Origin: Paenibacillus zeirhizosphaerae
Lineage (GTDB): Bacteria; Bacillota; Bacilli; Paenibacillales; Paenibacillaceae
DNA length: 64,000 nucleotides
Assembly (NCBI RefSeq): GCF_030705605.1
Contig: NZ_JAPCKK010000018.1
Location: 62,001-126,000, forward strand
Direction: 5' to 3'
Shown: positions 48,010 through 58,031 of the stretch, one piece after another
Position numbering within the stretch: the stretch's first letter is position 1
Layout of the letters: the number at the start of each line of letters is the position of its first letter
Made by a program: the position numbers and the translations under genes
The notes under the pieces: model-generated
The model's input: the letters and a program-made list of their open reading frames with translations, nothing else
Databases searched by the model: none
What the model was told of the DNA's origin: nothing

Positions 48010-48321
48010 GGGGATTCATGCAAGCATAAATGATCATCACCTGCATGGATCCCTTCCTTAGTTTTCTCGTAGGATGCTTCGCATCTTCAGTTAGCCTGCC
48101 CATATATGGCATCTTATTCGATTGGTCGTAAATGAAACTTAAATCAATTCCATTTTTTCACAAACATTCTTGCTCAACATCTTTTACACCCCAATCACCG
48201 TTTTCTTTACCTGGCTATTCAACAAAACAGCCTGTAGATAATGCTGGCTGATTTTCAATTAACGGAAGCGATGTGATGGCTTACATGGCCAAACCAACAA
48301 TTAATATCCCTGACGGGATCT
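48010..48321. other. Gene-free interval before the right repeat
   Basis: About 310 bases with no gene, promoter or repeat that I can support. All frames are closed by several stops; it may contain decayed sequence from the integrated element. Confidence 0.5.
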
Positions 48322-50088
48322 CTATTGCTCCTCATTGCAAACAATTTTACGAATATCAGCCAGCGGCACCTTCGGTGTCCGGTCATAAGTGAGCAATCCG
48401 TTGATTTCCTGCTCCACATCGGTCAACTGCGTGTAGCAAAAGCCCTCAATTACAGGGGATACGTACATTGGCCGGATCACAGCCCGCAGCCTTTTCACAT
48501 AATCTTCGTCGTCCTGTGCGCCGGAATACCCCCAGCCGTCCCAATCGCTTTTCTTATAGGCAATACCGCCAAATTCCGTAATCATGATCGGCTGTCCTTC
48601 ATATCCGGCACCGCCTACAAAAATGCGTCTTCCGCCTGGCAAGGAGCTTACCGCGCTTTCTGCCGTAGTATAACGTTCTGTCAGCACTTCTTCACGCCAC
48701 TCATAATCGTGAATGGCCACGATATCCGTCTTCATCATTTCCCAGCCATCGTTGTAAATGACAGGCCGGGTCGGATCAAGCGACTTGGTTAAATGATACA
48801 TCGTTAAGCCATGCTGCTGCTGCCGCTCATCCACCTGGGCGTTAGGAATACCCCAGCTCTCGTTGAGCGGAACCCAGACGATAATGGAAGGATGGTTGTA
48901 GTCACGCTCGATGACTTCTTGCCATTCCTTTGTAAATTTGCGGACATACTCTTCCGAGTAATCATAAGCATTTGCCGCCTCGCCCCATACCAGCAGCCCT
49001 TTCCGATCACACCAGTAGAGGAAACGGGGATCTTCCGTTTTCTGATGCTTGCGGACGCCATTAAAGCCCATCTCTTGCGTCAGCTCAATATCACGCAGCA
49101 GCGCCTCATCGGAAGGTGCCGTTAAGATGCCATCCGGAAAATACCCCTGATCCAGCACCAGTCTGAGGAAATAAGGCCGGTTATTCAAAAGAAGCTGTCC
49201 ATTTTCCACGGTAACTTTACGCATACCGAAATAGGACAACACGGTATCGATAACTTCCAGCCCATCCATCAGCTCAAATTGGATATCATACAAATGCGGC
49301 TGCTCCGGGCTCCACCAGCGGCCGAGCCCGTGGTCATTGAAATCATGCAGGCCGATGGTACGTATCTCTTCCGAGTGACGGACTGTAAACTCATCCTCTG
49401 CAACACTCTCCCCTGCGAAAGAAATGTTCATGCGCACTCTTACCTTGCGCGCAGCGGCCGCCGCCGAAAAAAACAGGCGAACTTGGATGTCATTACGGTC
49501 GATGTCTGGCGTAAATTTCACTCTCTTCAAGTGAGCTTCATCCACTGGTTCAAGCCAGACGGTCTGCCAGATGCCCGTAGTACGTGTATAAAAAATGCTT
49601 GCCGAATCCTGCTTCCAGTACTGCTTGCCCCGCGGCAGTGTCACATCACGGCTGAAATCCTCCACACGGACTACAATTACATTTTCGCCGTTTGTAAGCA
49701 AATCCGTAATATCGGCTTCAAAGGCAGTATGCCCTCCCTCATGGGATGCTGCCCAGCGGCCGTTGACCCATACCGTTGCAGAATAATCTACTGCGCCAAA
49801 GTGCAGCAGAATGCGCTTGGACTTCCATTCCACAGGCAGCACCAGCTTCTTACGGTACCATACCAGATCATGAAAGTCGGGATCTCCAATCCCGCTTAAC
49901 GGACTTTGAAAAGCAAAGGGAACCTGGATCTTTTGATCAAAAGGGACATCTCTCTCCGCCTCGTACCATCGCTCACGGTCTCCCCGGCGCTCGTCATCAA
50001 ACACAAACTCCCATTCCCCGTTCAGATTTAACCACTGCTTCCTCTCGAACTGCGGACGCGGATATTCCGGTCTTGGCTGGCTGTTCAT
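48322..50088 (-). CDS. GH2-family glycoside hydrolase (beta-galactosidase-like)
   Basis: 588 residues from ATG 50088 (GAGGAG six bases upstream). No signal peptide, so cytosolic. Jelly-roll sugar-binding domain (about 15-185), immunoglobulin-like domain (185-295) and TIM barrel (295-588) with acid/base E410 in VPLNESWG and nucleophile E505 in ITEFGG. GH2 members cleave beta-galactosides, beta-glucuronides, beta-mannosides and, in short forms like this, arabinosides; specificity is open. It ends the uptake operon below and its 3' end is the duplicated segment. Confidence 0.9.
   Translation of the reverse strand: MNSQPRPEYPRPQFERKQWLNLNGEWEFVFDDERRGDRERWYEAERDVPFDQKIQVPFAFQSPLSGIGDPDFHDLVWYRKKLVLPVEWKSKRILLHFGAVDYSATVWVNGRWAASHEGGHTAFEADITDLLTNGENVIVVRVEDFSRDVTLPRGKQYWKQDSASIFYTRTTGIWQTVWLEPVDEAHLKRVKFTPDIDRNDIQVRLFFSAAAAARKVRVRMNISFAGESVAEDEFTVRHSEEIRTIGLHDFNDHGLGRWWSPEQPHLYDIQFELMDGLEVIDTVLSYFGMRKVTVENGQLLLNNRPYFLRLVLDQGYFPDGILTAPSDEALLRDIELTQEMGFNGVRKHQKTEDPRFLYWCDRKGLLVWGEAANAYDYSEEYVRKFTKEWQEVIERDYNHPSIIVWVPLNESWGIPNAQVDERQQQHGLTMYHLTKSLDPTRPVIYNDGWEMMKTDIVAIHDYEWREEVLTERYTTAESAVSSLPGGRRIFVGGAGYEGQPIMITEFGGIAYKKSDWDGWGYSGAQDDEDYVKRLRAVIRPMYVSPVIEGFCYTQLTDVEQEINGLLTYDRTPKVPLADIRKIVCNEEQ
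48325..48771. repeat. Right 447-bp direct repeat (GH2 3' end)
   Basis: Partner of 44143-44589; here it is part of the intact gene. See the finding on the integrated cassette. Confidence 0.92.
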
Positions 50089-50104
50089 TTGCATCTCCTC
50101 TTTT

Positions 50105-50923
50105 CTACATTTCTTTGCCGCCAGTAAAGGCGATGCCCTTAATAATCTGCTTTTGAAAAATAAGGAACACGATCAGCACTGGAATGGCGGCAAGCGCGTT
50201 CGCCGTCATCGGCAGGGCGTACTGCTGAACATACGAGCTCTGAAACATCGGCAACCCAAGTGTAATCGTCATATACGCTTTATCCGAGATGGAAATCAGT
50301 GGCCAGACGAAGTCATTCCAGGCGCCGATAAACGTGAAGATGCCAAGAGCGGCAAGGGCTGGTCTGGACAAGGGAAGAAATATGCTGTACCAGATTTTGA
50401 TGAAGCCTGCACCGTCCATACGTGCAGCCTCCTCCAGATCCTTCGGCAATCCGTCAAAAAACTGCTTCAATATAAAAATTCCCATTGGACCCGCAACTGC
50501 CGGCAGCACCAGTGACATGCGCGTGCCCAGCAGCCCGAAGTCACGCATGAACAAATAGAGTGGAATCAATGTGGCTTCCGCCGGGATCATCATACCGGAC
50601 AAGAACAGTAGGAACAGCAGCCTACTGCCCGGAAAGCGGATGCGTGAAAATGCGTAGGCCGCCATGGAGGAGAACAGCAGCACCAGCACCGTCGTTGCCA
50701 CGGAGACGATAACACTGTTACCCATCCAGCCGAAAACAGGCGCCAGACTCAGCACCTTTCTATAGTTATCCAACGTAAAATGCAGAGCTTCGCTTCCGAA
50801 TATATTCTGTCCCTCAGGTGTAAACGACAGCAGCAGCATCCACACAATCGGTACCAAAAACAGGATGACCATGAGCAGGGCAACCACACGGATAAAAATA
50901 TAATACAACCGGTCCATCGTCAT
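50105..50923 (-). CDS. Sugar ABC transporter permease (MalG type)
   Basis: 272 residues, six membrane segments, EAA loop EEAARMDGAGFIKIWYSIFLP. Second permease of the uptake system, between the MalF-type gene and the GH2 gene. No ATPase gene in the operon, so MsmX-type sharing is expected. Confidence 0.92.
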   Translation of the reverse strand: MTMDRLYYIFIRVVALLMVILFLVPIVWMLLLSFTPEGQNIFGSEALHFTLDNYRKVLSLAPVFGWMGNSVIVSVATTVLVLLFSSMAAYAFSRIRFPGSRLLFLLFLSGMMIPAEATLIPLYLFMRDFGLLGTRMSLVLPAVAGPMGIFILKQFFDGLPKDLEEAARMDGAGFIKIWYSIFLPLSRPALAALGIFTFIGAWNDFVWPLISISDKAYMTITLGLPMFQSSYVQQYALPMTANALAAIPVLIVFLIFQKQIIKGIAFTGGKEM

Positions 50924-50939
50924 ATTGCCTCTCTCCTTC

Positions 50940-51824
50940 CTAATGGTCCAATCTGCGCAGCAGGACGGTCTGCAGCAATGAAATGACCAGAATCACGATC
51001 ATCAATACAAAGGCAATCGCGGAAGCGTAGCCCATTTCAAACGTCTGGAAGCCGTTCTCGTAAATCGAGAACACCACCGTTTTGGTCGCTCCGGCCGGTC
51101 CGCCGCCGGTAATGAGCTTCGACTGGCCGAATATTTTGAAGGAAGCGATCGTCTGCAGCACAATAACCAGCACCGTAATCTTGGACAAGGACGGAAAGGT
51201 GATGTACCGGAACGTCTGCCAGCGGGAGGCGCCTTCGAGCTGGCTCGCCTCGTAATAGGAGGAGGGGATATCCTGCAGTCCTGCGAGAAAGAGGACAAAC
51301 ACAAAACCGACGGTCCACCAAAGGGTAGCCATAATGATCGATACCCACGCAAGCCTGGGCTCGGAAATCCAATAAATATCGGCGTTAATAATATGCAGAG
51401 CTTTGAGCACCTGATTCAGCAGACCGCTGTATGGCTGCAAAAAAATGACCCAGATGCTGGAAATGACGGATACGGACAGCACATACGGCATGAACACCGA
51501 CACACGCAGCAGCGACTGCCCCCTTCTGACCTGATGAACCAGCACCGCCGCCAGCAGCCCCGCACCGCTGATCAGCGGAACACTAATAAGGGTAAACAGG
51601 ACGGTATGCAGCAGATTGCTGCGAAACTCCTCATCTCTTAACAGATTGGCGTAGTTCTCCATGCCGATAAAGGTTTTATCCTCCAGCAGTGACCAGTCGT
51701 AGAAGCTGATACGCAAACCGAACAAAATGGGCAATAACGAAAAGATTAAAAAAAATAGAGTATAGGGCAGCACCATCGCAAGCCCTGTCCCCCAGCCTTG
51801 CCTTGCAAGCGATTTTGAACGCAT
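50940..51824 (-). CDS. Sugar ABC transporter permease (MalF type)
   Basis: 294 residues from ATG 51824 (GGAG upstream); the frame is open 17 codons earlier. Six membrane segments, EAA loop YEASQLEGASRWQTFRYITFP. Forms the channel with the next gene product. Confidence 0.9.
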   Translation of the reverse strand: MRSKSLARQGWGTGLAMVLPYTLFFLIFSLLPILFGLRISFYDWSLLEDKTFIGMENYANLLRDEEFRSNLLHTVLFTLISVPLISGAGLLAAVLVHQVRRGQSLLRVSVFMPYVLSVSVISSIWVIFLQPYSGLLNQVLKALHIINADIYWISEPRLAWVSIIMATLWWTVGFVFVLFLAGLQDIPSSYYEASQLEGASRWQTFRYITFPSLSKITVLVIVLQTIASFKIFGQSKLITGGGPAGATKTVVFSIYENGFQTFEMGYASAIAFVLMIVILVISLLQTVLLRRLDH

Positions 51825-51916
51825 GGTAGTCGAAGTCTCCTTTCTTGTAAGTCTGCATGACGGGAGAAGAAGCAAGCCGGGTCCATGTCGGTTCCCAGAC
51901 CTGGCCGCTTCGTCGG

Positions 51917-53212
51917 TTAGTTGCCCGTTGTTTTGTTAATGACTTCGTCCGCTTTTTGCAAGGTGGTGGCAGGGTCCTGCTTGCCCATCATCATTTTTTC
52001 AAACTCCTTGACGACATTGTCGTTTACCTGGCCCTGCTTGTCATGGCGCGGCCAGTATTTGACGAAATCGGCGGACTGCGCATAATCGCTGCGGTAGTCC
52101 ATTGCCTTGAAGGCTTCGGAATCAAGAACTTTCGTTACACTCGGAATATGACCAGCTTTGGCCCACATTTCTCCGTTCTGGGCGAGCCAGTTGGCAAATA
52201 CAAGCGCCGCTTTCTGCTTCGCCGGGTCCTCCTTGCTGTGCTTCGGCAGCGCCAGCGTATGCGAATCGCCCCAGGTCGCAGGCTGATCATAAATTTGCGG
52301 CATCGGCACGACACCAAAATCCAGCCCTTCTATATTCTCGAACGACCCTGTACTCCAAACACCGGTGATCAATACGGCCGCTTTTTGATCCTGGAACATT
52401 TTCACCGCGTCATTGATGTTGGGTGGAATCAGCTTGGAGGTGTAGAGACTGTTCACGTACTCCAGGGCTTGCAGCGCCTGCGGATTGTTCAATGCCGCTT
52501 TGCCGCTCTCATCATAAAAATTGCCGCCCCCGGTCAACTGATTGTAGAAGCCCCAGAACATCCAGTAGGAGTCAATGCGCACATTCGGCTGGGCAAGAGG
52601 TGCTACATCCGCTGGCACTACATTTTTGATCGCAGTCAGGAGATTGGTGAATCCCTCCGGTGACGGCTCGTATACCGGCTTGCCGTCCTTCAGCACACCG
52701 GCTTCTTCGAGATATTTCTTGTTGTAGTACATGACCATGGCATGCGTATCGAGCGGAATGGAATAATGCTTGCCGTCATAAATGGTGGAATCCAGAATCG
52801 TCGGATTAAAATCACTCCAATTCACACCTGCTTCTGCCGCCAGACCGTCTAGCTCGCTCATATAACCGGAGGGCACATACTGCGGCATCCTGGAAGAATG
52901 CAGGACGGCAAGATCCGGTCCTTGATCGGATGCGAGCGCGGTCTGCAGCTTGGTATAATAGTCCTCCGAGCGGTTGCTCAACTGTTCTACCTGGATGTCG
53001 GCATTTTCCGCATTGAATTTCCCGATCATTGCGGTCATGAATTCGCCGTCACCACCACTAAATGGAGTCCAAAAGGTGATTTTTGTTTTTCCTCCGCCAT
53101 CACTTCCATCCGAGCCTTCCGGTGCCGTGCTGCTCTGTGCAGCACAAGCGGACAGAAACACGATCACAGACAGCAGAAGCGTGGACAGCTTGATGATTTT
53201 TGTTTTGTTCAT
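51917..53212 (-). CDS. Sugar-binding lipoprotein of ABC importer (family 1)
   Basis: 431 residues, lipobox FLSAC, SBP_bac_1 domain beginning ITFWTPFSGGDGEFM. Ligand-binding partner of the two permeases. A perfect cre site overlaps the upstream region. It is a clear paralogue of the binding protein at 56714 (shared FWTPFSGGD, VPLDTH, DVRIDS/NVRIDS, TWGDAHTLA/TWGDSHTLA). Confidence 0.93.
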   Translation of the reverse strand: MNKTKIIKLSTLLLSVIVFLSACAAQSSTAPEGSDGSDGGGKTKITFWTPFSGGDGEFMTAMIGKFNAENADIQVEQLSNRSEDYYTKLQTALASDQGPDLAVLHSSRMPQYVPSGYMSELDGLAAEAGVNWSDFNPTILDSTIYDGKHYSIPLDTHAMVMYYNKKYLEEAGVLKDGKPVYEPSPEGFTNLLTAIKNVVPADVAPLAQPNVRIDSYWMFWGFYNQLTGGGNFYDESGKAALNNPQALQALEYVNSLYTSKLIPPNINDAVKMFQDQKAAVLITGVWSTGSFENIEGLDFGVVPMPQIYDQPATWGDSHTLALPKHSKEDPAKQKAALVFANWLAQNGEMWAKAGHIPSVTKVLDSEAFKAMDYRSDYAQSADFVKYWPRHDKQGQVNDNVVKEFEKMMMGKQDPATTLQKADEVINKTTGN

Positions 53213-53229
53213 CTGTTCGACCTCCCCGT

Positions 53230-53244
53230 TGATTACGCTTACAT
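53230..53244 (-). promoter_or_regulatory. Catabolite-responsive element (cre)
   Basis: ATGTAAGCGTAATCA on the minus strand meets the WTGNAANCGNWNNCW consensus fully. It lies 18 bases before the binding-protein ATG, in a gap of 97 bases from the YesN gene, so the transport part can be repressed separately from the sensor part. Confidence 0.75.
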
Positions 53245-53309
53245 CTATAGCTTACAAGGAAGGAGGCCCAGACGCCCATGACGCTTCTTTTGAACCTGTA
53301 GACATATAT

Positions 53310-54902
53310 TTAGGGCATGCTTGCCGCCCTCATCTCTTCACGATACTGCTTGGGCGTCCGACCAGTCTCCGTCTTGAATACACGGTTGAAATGACGGATA
53401 TTCGCAAAACCGGTCCTCTCAGCAATCTGAACGATCTTCTCGCTGCTGTGTGCCAGCCTGCGGCAGGCCTCACGGATACGTCTGCGAGTCAGAACCTCCA
53501 CGAACGAGCAGCCAAGGCGAGCCTTGAACAGGCTGCTCAAGTAGGAGGCGTTCAAATAGACCTTGTCAGCCATCATACTGAGCGTAATAGGTTCGGCGTA
53601 ATGAGTTTCGATATACGCTACCACCTTGTCAACGGCATGTGTAATATGATCTCTCCCCTGCTGCTGAAGAATGGCGGACAGGGAGAGTACCAGTTCCTCG
53701 CAATAACAGGTGATGTCCACACGTGAAGTGATGGATAGCGCTTCTTCCAGCACTTTTTTAATATCACGCTTGCCCAGCCACGCCTGCACAACACCACGAT
53801 TGACGGCCATTTCATAACATTGAAGCAGGAACTTGCAAATATGCTGCCGGAGCAACTCCGGACTGCCGCTTTGACTCAGTTCTTCCACAAGGCGCTGAAC
53901 CTCCTGGCGCAGCCCCGCAGCGCTGCCCTCCGTGATCATCAGCTCCGAAATATCCCAATCCTGCGTCGCCTGCCATACCAATTTATTCGCAGCAGCCTCA
54001 TCATACATCAGCACACGGTTGCCACCGTCCGTCAGACGGTAGAGCAGCGCAAGCTCTGCTTGCTGGTATGCTGTCGGAAGTGACTCCAAATCGGCAACAC
54101 CATTGCCAATGCCGGCGGTAATGGTGATGTCCGAAATGTTCCTGATCTCCCTGATCATACTGCGGGCCGCCGCGGCGATCCGTGCTTTGGCCTGTTCAGA
54201 TGTTTCCTCACAAATGACGGCTACAATTTTATTCTGCTGATTAAAAACGTAGCCATGAAAGTGCAAGCGGATCATTTCTTCTATAAACTGACTGAGGTAA
54301 AGCGTAAATAATCCCGGATCACTGCGCCGGTACCGCTCTTCTTGAACCGATTCCTTATCCAACTCGGCGATCATGCAGTACAGACCGCTGTTATCCAGCT
54401 TCAGGCCAACATGCTCCAGCACCTCCGTATCCCCAAGCTGCACGCTTCCCTGCACCAGTCCCAACAGTAGCTGGCTGCGCATGCTTCGCTTGAACAGTGC
54501 ATTATCCTTATTCGCTGCACGGCGGTTTTGCCGCCACTCGTCAAGCAGCCGTTCGAGAGTCTGATACAGCTCAGCCTTGTTAATCGGTTTCAGTAAATAA
54601 TCTCTTGCTCCCGTTCGGATGGAGCTCTGCACATATTTGAAATCATTATAACCGCTGAGCACGATGCATCTGGTGCCAGGGGCTTTCTTGGCAAGCGCAG
54701 TCTGCAGCTCTAGTCCGTTCATACGCGGCATGCGGATGTCTGTAATCACGAGGTCGGGCTGCAGACGCTGCACCTGTTCAAGCGCCTCCAACCCGTCACG
54801 AGCCTCCCCCACTACCTCCCAATCCAGATCAAAACCTTGAACAAGGTGGGCAATTCCTTTGCGGAAGATGGATTCGTCATCGACAATCACCATTTTTGGC
54901 AT
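53310..54902 (-). CDS. YesN-type response regulator with AraC output domain
   Basis: 530 residues: receiver at 1-120 (D55 in VITDIRMP, K in YLLKPINK), a middle domain of about 250 residues typical of long YesN proteins, and AraC double helix-turn-helix at about 430-528. Regulator for the neighbouring importer and hydrolases; follows the kinase gene after four bases. Confidence 0.93.
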   Translation of the reverse strand: MPKMVIVDDESIFRKGIAHLVQGFDLDWEVVGEARDGLEALEQVQRLQPDLVITDIRMPRMNGLELQTALAKKAPGTRCIVLSGYNDFKYVQSSIRTGARDYLLKPINKAELYQTLERLLDEWRQNRRAANKDNALFKRSMRSQLLLGLVQGSVQLGDTEVLEHVGLKLDNSGLYCMIAELDKESVQEERYRRSDPGLFTLYLSQFIEEMIRLHFHGYVFNQQNKIVAVICEETSEQAKARIAAAARSMIREIRNISDITITAGIGNGVADLESLPTAYQQAELALLYRLTDGGNRVLMYDEAAANKLVWQATQDWDISELMITEGSAAGLRQEVQRLVEELSQSGSPELLRQHICKFLLQCYEMAVNRGVVQAWLGKRDIKKVLEEALSITSRVDITCYCEELVLSLSAILQQQGRDHITHAVDKVVAYIETHYAEPITLSMMADKVYLNASYLSSLFKARLGCSFVEVLTRRRIREACRRLAHSSEKIVQIAERTGFANIRHFNRVFKTETGRTPKQYREEMRAASMP

Positions 54903-54906
54903 ATGC

Positions 54907-56712
54907 TTATTCCCCTTTCGGCATCATGTTGTCCTTCTGCCCTGACGGCAGTTTAACCTTTACCTTCATGCCCGCTCCCGCTGAACTCTGCAATTGAAGT
55001 CCATATCCGAGTCCATACCGGAGCACCAGGCGCCGGTGGACATTAACAAGACCGTGACCCCCGGGAGAAGCGGGAATGATCCCTTCCTCCATGTTTCTTT
55101 CCTGCTGTTCAAGCTGTTTCCGGGTCATGCCCGGCCCGTTGTCAGTGACTTCAATGCAGATACTCGTGCCAAGGTTGAAACCGTTCACCTGAATAAACAC
55201 ATCTCCACGCCCCTTCTCCAGCCCGTGAATAATGGAGTTTTCTACAATAGGCTGCAAGGTAAGGCGGACGATGCTTACATCCAGCAGCCGCGGGCCCACA
55301 GCCAGCCGGTATGTGAGCCTGTCTTCAAATCGGATCTGCTGGATTTCCAAATACCCTTGAATATGCTCAAGCTCCTGCTGCAGTCTGACCTCACTGTTCC
55401 CGCCGTTCATGCTGTAACGCAACAATGCGCTCAAATGATTCGTCATCTGTACGACCTCCCTGTTATCCTGCAGCTCCGCGTACAGGCTGATGGAACCAAG
55501 CGTGTTGTACAGAAAATGCGGGTTAATCTGGCTCTGGAGCGCGGCAATCTCGGCATTCTTTTCTCTGATTTCCGTTTCATACAGCCTGTAGGTTAACGTC
55601 TCCAGCCTGGACACCATCACATTAAAGGTACGGCTGAGATGGCCAACCTCGTCCTCGGAGACGACTGGAATAGCTACGTCAAACTCTCCGCGCTCCACCT
55701 GCTGCATGGAGCTGCGCAGCAGGCGCAAAGGGCGTGTGATCCGCAGGGATATCAGCACGGAGACCAATGCGGCCAGACCCAGACAGAATAAACCAAGCCC
55801 TATCGTCTTGTTTTTCAAACCAATCGTATCTTTGAGCAGTACAGACAGCGGCACAGCCTGGATTACCGTCCAATCTGTAACCGGGGACGTATAATAGGTC
55901 AGCAGATCGGCATCTGCTCCTTGTCCTATAGTCAATGTGCCCTCTCCGCGATAGCTGCCTGCGTCCCACTCCCCTCTGGCTGAAGCCGAAGCGCCGCTGT
56001 AATAGATGTCTTGGCCCGTCTGGTCAACAATCCATAACAAGTTGCCTGCCTGGCGGGACAAATCCGTGATCCGTTGAGTCAGGGATGCAAGGGGCACATC
56101 GATCACAAAATAACCCAGCACCTCTCCATTCTCCAGGCTGGAAATTCTCCGGGTAACAGAAAATACTTCAAAGGTTGCCCCTGAATAAGAACGGAGCAAA
56201 CGCGGACCCGTGAAATAGGCTTTTCCGCTTTGCACGTCACCAGGGAACACAGCTTGCTGCTGATCATCATTCGTGATAAACCGTCCGGGACTGTCCTCCA
56301 GTTCCCGATATGAAGGGCCGCGATAGCTGTACAACGTGATCCCTGCCACATCCACACGGCCGTTCGCCATCGTTTTGCGCATAAATCCGCTGACCCTCTG
56401 CTTCTCTTCATAGCTTAACGTTTGCCCCTGCTCTCTTCGCTGCTCAAGATAGGCCATAATTTCGGGAGACTGGTAGGGCGTCGCCGATAACAGGTTCAAT
56501 TCATTCATATAGACATCTATATTAGCTGTCAGGCCCTGCACCACGTCTGCCTGATATTTGCCGACATTTCTCTGCATGGATTGTGAAAAATCGTTATAAC
56601 CCATGATGGAGGTAATCGTCAAAGCCAGAGCAATTAAGAGGACGTTGGTGGCGATTAGCTTGGCGGCAAGCCTTTTGCCCATCAGTCGCCGTATCCATGC
56701 TCTTATTTTCAT
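54907..56712 (-). CDS. YesM-type sensor histidine kinase
   Basis: 601 residues from ATG 56712, six bases after GGGTG; a GTG at 56721 overlapping the previous stop codon is possible. Membrane segments near 20-40 and 300-320 enclose a large external sensor domain; HAMP; NPHFLYNTLGSI with phosphoacceptor His; N-box PIVENSIIHGLEKG. Lies between a binding-protein gene and the YesN gene, translation coupled with the former. Confidence 0.92.
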   Translation of the reverse strand: MKIRAWIRRLMGKRLAAKLIATNVLLIALALTITSIMGYNDFSQSMQRNVGKYQADVVQGLTANIDVYMNELNLLSATPYQSPEIMAYLEQRREQGQTLSYEEKQRVSGFMRKTMANGRVDVAGITLYSYRGPSYRELEDSPGRFITNDDQQQAVFPGDVQSGKAYFTGPRLLRSYSGATFEVFSVTRRISSLENGEVLGYFVIDVPLASLTQRITDLSRQAGNLLWIVDQTGQDIYYSGASASARGEWDAGSYRGEGTLTIGQGADADLLTYYTSPVTDWTVIQAVPLSVLLKDTIGLKNKTIGLGLFCLGLAALVSVLISLRITRPLRLLRSSMQQVERGEFDVAIPVVSEDEVGHLSRTFNVMVSRLETLTYRLYETEIREKNAEIAALQSQINPHFLYNTLGSISLYAELQDNREVVQMTNHLSALLRYSMNGGNSEVRLQQELEHIQGYLEIQQIRFEDRLTYRLAVGPRLLDVSIVRLTLQPIVENSIIHGLEKGRGDVFIQVNGFNLGTSICIEVTDNGPGMTRKQLEQQERNMEEGIIPASPGGHGLVNVHRRLVLRYGLGYGLQLQSSAGAGMKVKVKLPSGQKDNMMPKGE

Positions 56713-56713
56713 A

Positions 56714-58021
56714 TCATTCACCCAGGATGCTGTCGATCAGCGGCTCCAGCCGCTGCAGCATGTCACCTGTCGTCTGTTTGCCATGCCAGATTTTCTCCAA
56801 CTCGGCCACCAGCGCATCATTGATTTCTCCCTGCTTGGCATGGCTTGGAAAATAGCGGACAGCCTCTGCCGCACCAGCATAATCGGAACGGTAGGGTAGC
56901 ACCTTAAAGGCTTCTGAATTCAATGCCTCCCGCGCAGCCGGAATATGGCCGGCCTGTGCCCATACTTGCCCTTGATCGGCCAGCCACTCCGCAAAATGGA
57001 CCGCGGCCTCCATCTTGACCGAGTTTGTCTCGCTATGTGATGGAAAGGCCAGGGTATGTGCGTCCCCCCAGGTACCGGGCCTGTCATAGATTTGCGGCAG
57101 AGGCATGATGCCAAAATCCGGATCCTCCAGCTTTTCAAAGGAGCCGATGGACCATGTCCCTGACAATAATACTGCAGCCTTGCCGCTGATAAAGCGGCTG
57201 CCCGCGTCGGAAATATCCGGTGGAATCAGCTTACTTTCATACAGGGAGGCCACCATATTCAAGGATCTGGCCGCAGCCTCCATGTTGACCTGGGCTTTGC
57301 TCCCGTCCGGATTGTACAAGCCGCCCCCACCTTCAATCTGTGAATACAGCGACCACCATAACCAGAGCGAATCAATCCGTACGTCGGGAACGGCGAACGG
57401 AGCAACATCCTCAGGAATATGGTCCCGCAAAGTGGTCAGAAAGCGGATAAATCCCTCTTCGCCAGGCTCAATAACCACCGTTCCGTTTTGCAGCAGCCCG
57501 GCTTCTTTAAGCCATTTCTTGTTGTAGTATAGAACCGTAAAGTGGGTATCAAGAGGCACGGCATAATGCCGCCCCCCGCTGACGGTCCGCTCCACGATAT
57601 CCGGGTTGTATTGATGCCAAAGGATTGCCTCTGCAGCCTGCGTTTCATCTATGGGCGTCAGAAATCCTGCCGGCACGTATTGAGCGAATTTGGAAGCATG
57701 TACGATGGCGACCTCAGGCCCTTCCTCAGTGACGATTGCCGTGGATAGTTTAGTGTAATAATCATCCGATTTGTTATTTTTCATGATAACTTTAACCTTG
57801 TCCTTATTTTCACGGTTGTAACGCTGGACGAGTCCGTTCATATAAGAGCTGTCCCCACCGCTGAACGGTGTCCAAAATTCAATCGCAACCGAATTCACAG
57901 ACTGCTGCTCCCCATCCGTCTTCTCAGCAGCGGTATTCATGCATCCCGAGGTAACACATATACAAACGGATATCATCAAAAAAACCGCGATCCTTGCAAA
58001 CCCTATACGACAGAAATGCAT
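56714..58021 (-). CDS. Second sugar-binding lipoprotein, probable sensor partner
   Basis: 435 residues, lipobox VTSGC, SBP_bac_1 domain. Paralogue of the binding protein at 51917 but placed before the YesM gene and translationally linked to it rather than to the permeases. Likely role: ligand capture and presentation to the kinase, as shown for some three-component sugar sensors in clostridia and bacilli; an alternative is a second affinity variant for the same importer. Confidence 0.88.
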   Translation of the reverse strand: MHFCRIGFARIAVFLMISVCICVTSGCMNTAAEKTDGEQQSVNSVAIEFWTPFSGGDSSYMNGLVQRYNRENKDKVKVIMKNNKSDDYYTKLSTAIVTEEGPEVAIVHASKFAQYVPAGFLTPIDETQAAEAILWHQYNPDIVERTVSGGRHYAVPLDTHFTVLYYNKKWLKEAGLLQNGTVVIEPGEEGFIRFLTTLRDHIPEDVAPFAVPDVRIDSLWLWWSLYSQIEGGGGLYNPDGSKAQVNMEAAARSLNMVASLYESKLIPPDISDAGSRFISGKAAVLLSGTWSIGSFEKLEDPDFGIMPLPQIYDRPGTWGDAHTLAFPSHSETNSVKMEAAVHFAEWLADQGQVWAQAGHIPAAREALNSEAFKVLPYRSDYAGAAEAVRYFPSHAKQGEINDALVAELEKIWHGKQTTGDMLQRLEPLIDSILGE

Positions 58022-58031
58022 ACGCTTACAT
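58017..58031 (-). promoter_or_regulatory. Catabolite-responsive element (cre) over the start codon
   Basis: ATGTAAGCGTATGCA, a full match to the cre consensus, spans the ATG of the second binding-protein gene (58021). A site inside the leader and start fits a CcpA roadblock. Confidence 0.7.

Noticed and set aside
44143..48771. Cassette as a simple IS or composite transposon
   Set aside because: No transposase and no terminal inverted repeats; the flanking repeats are direct copies of a host gene end with substitutions.
51857..52663. 268-residue plus-strand frame
   Set aside because: Antisense shadow of the sugar-binding lipoprotein gene, without own motifs.
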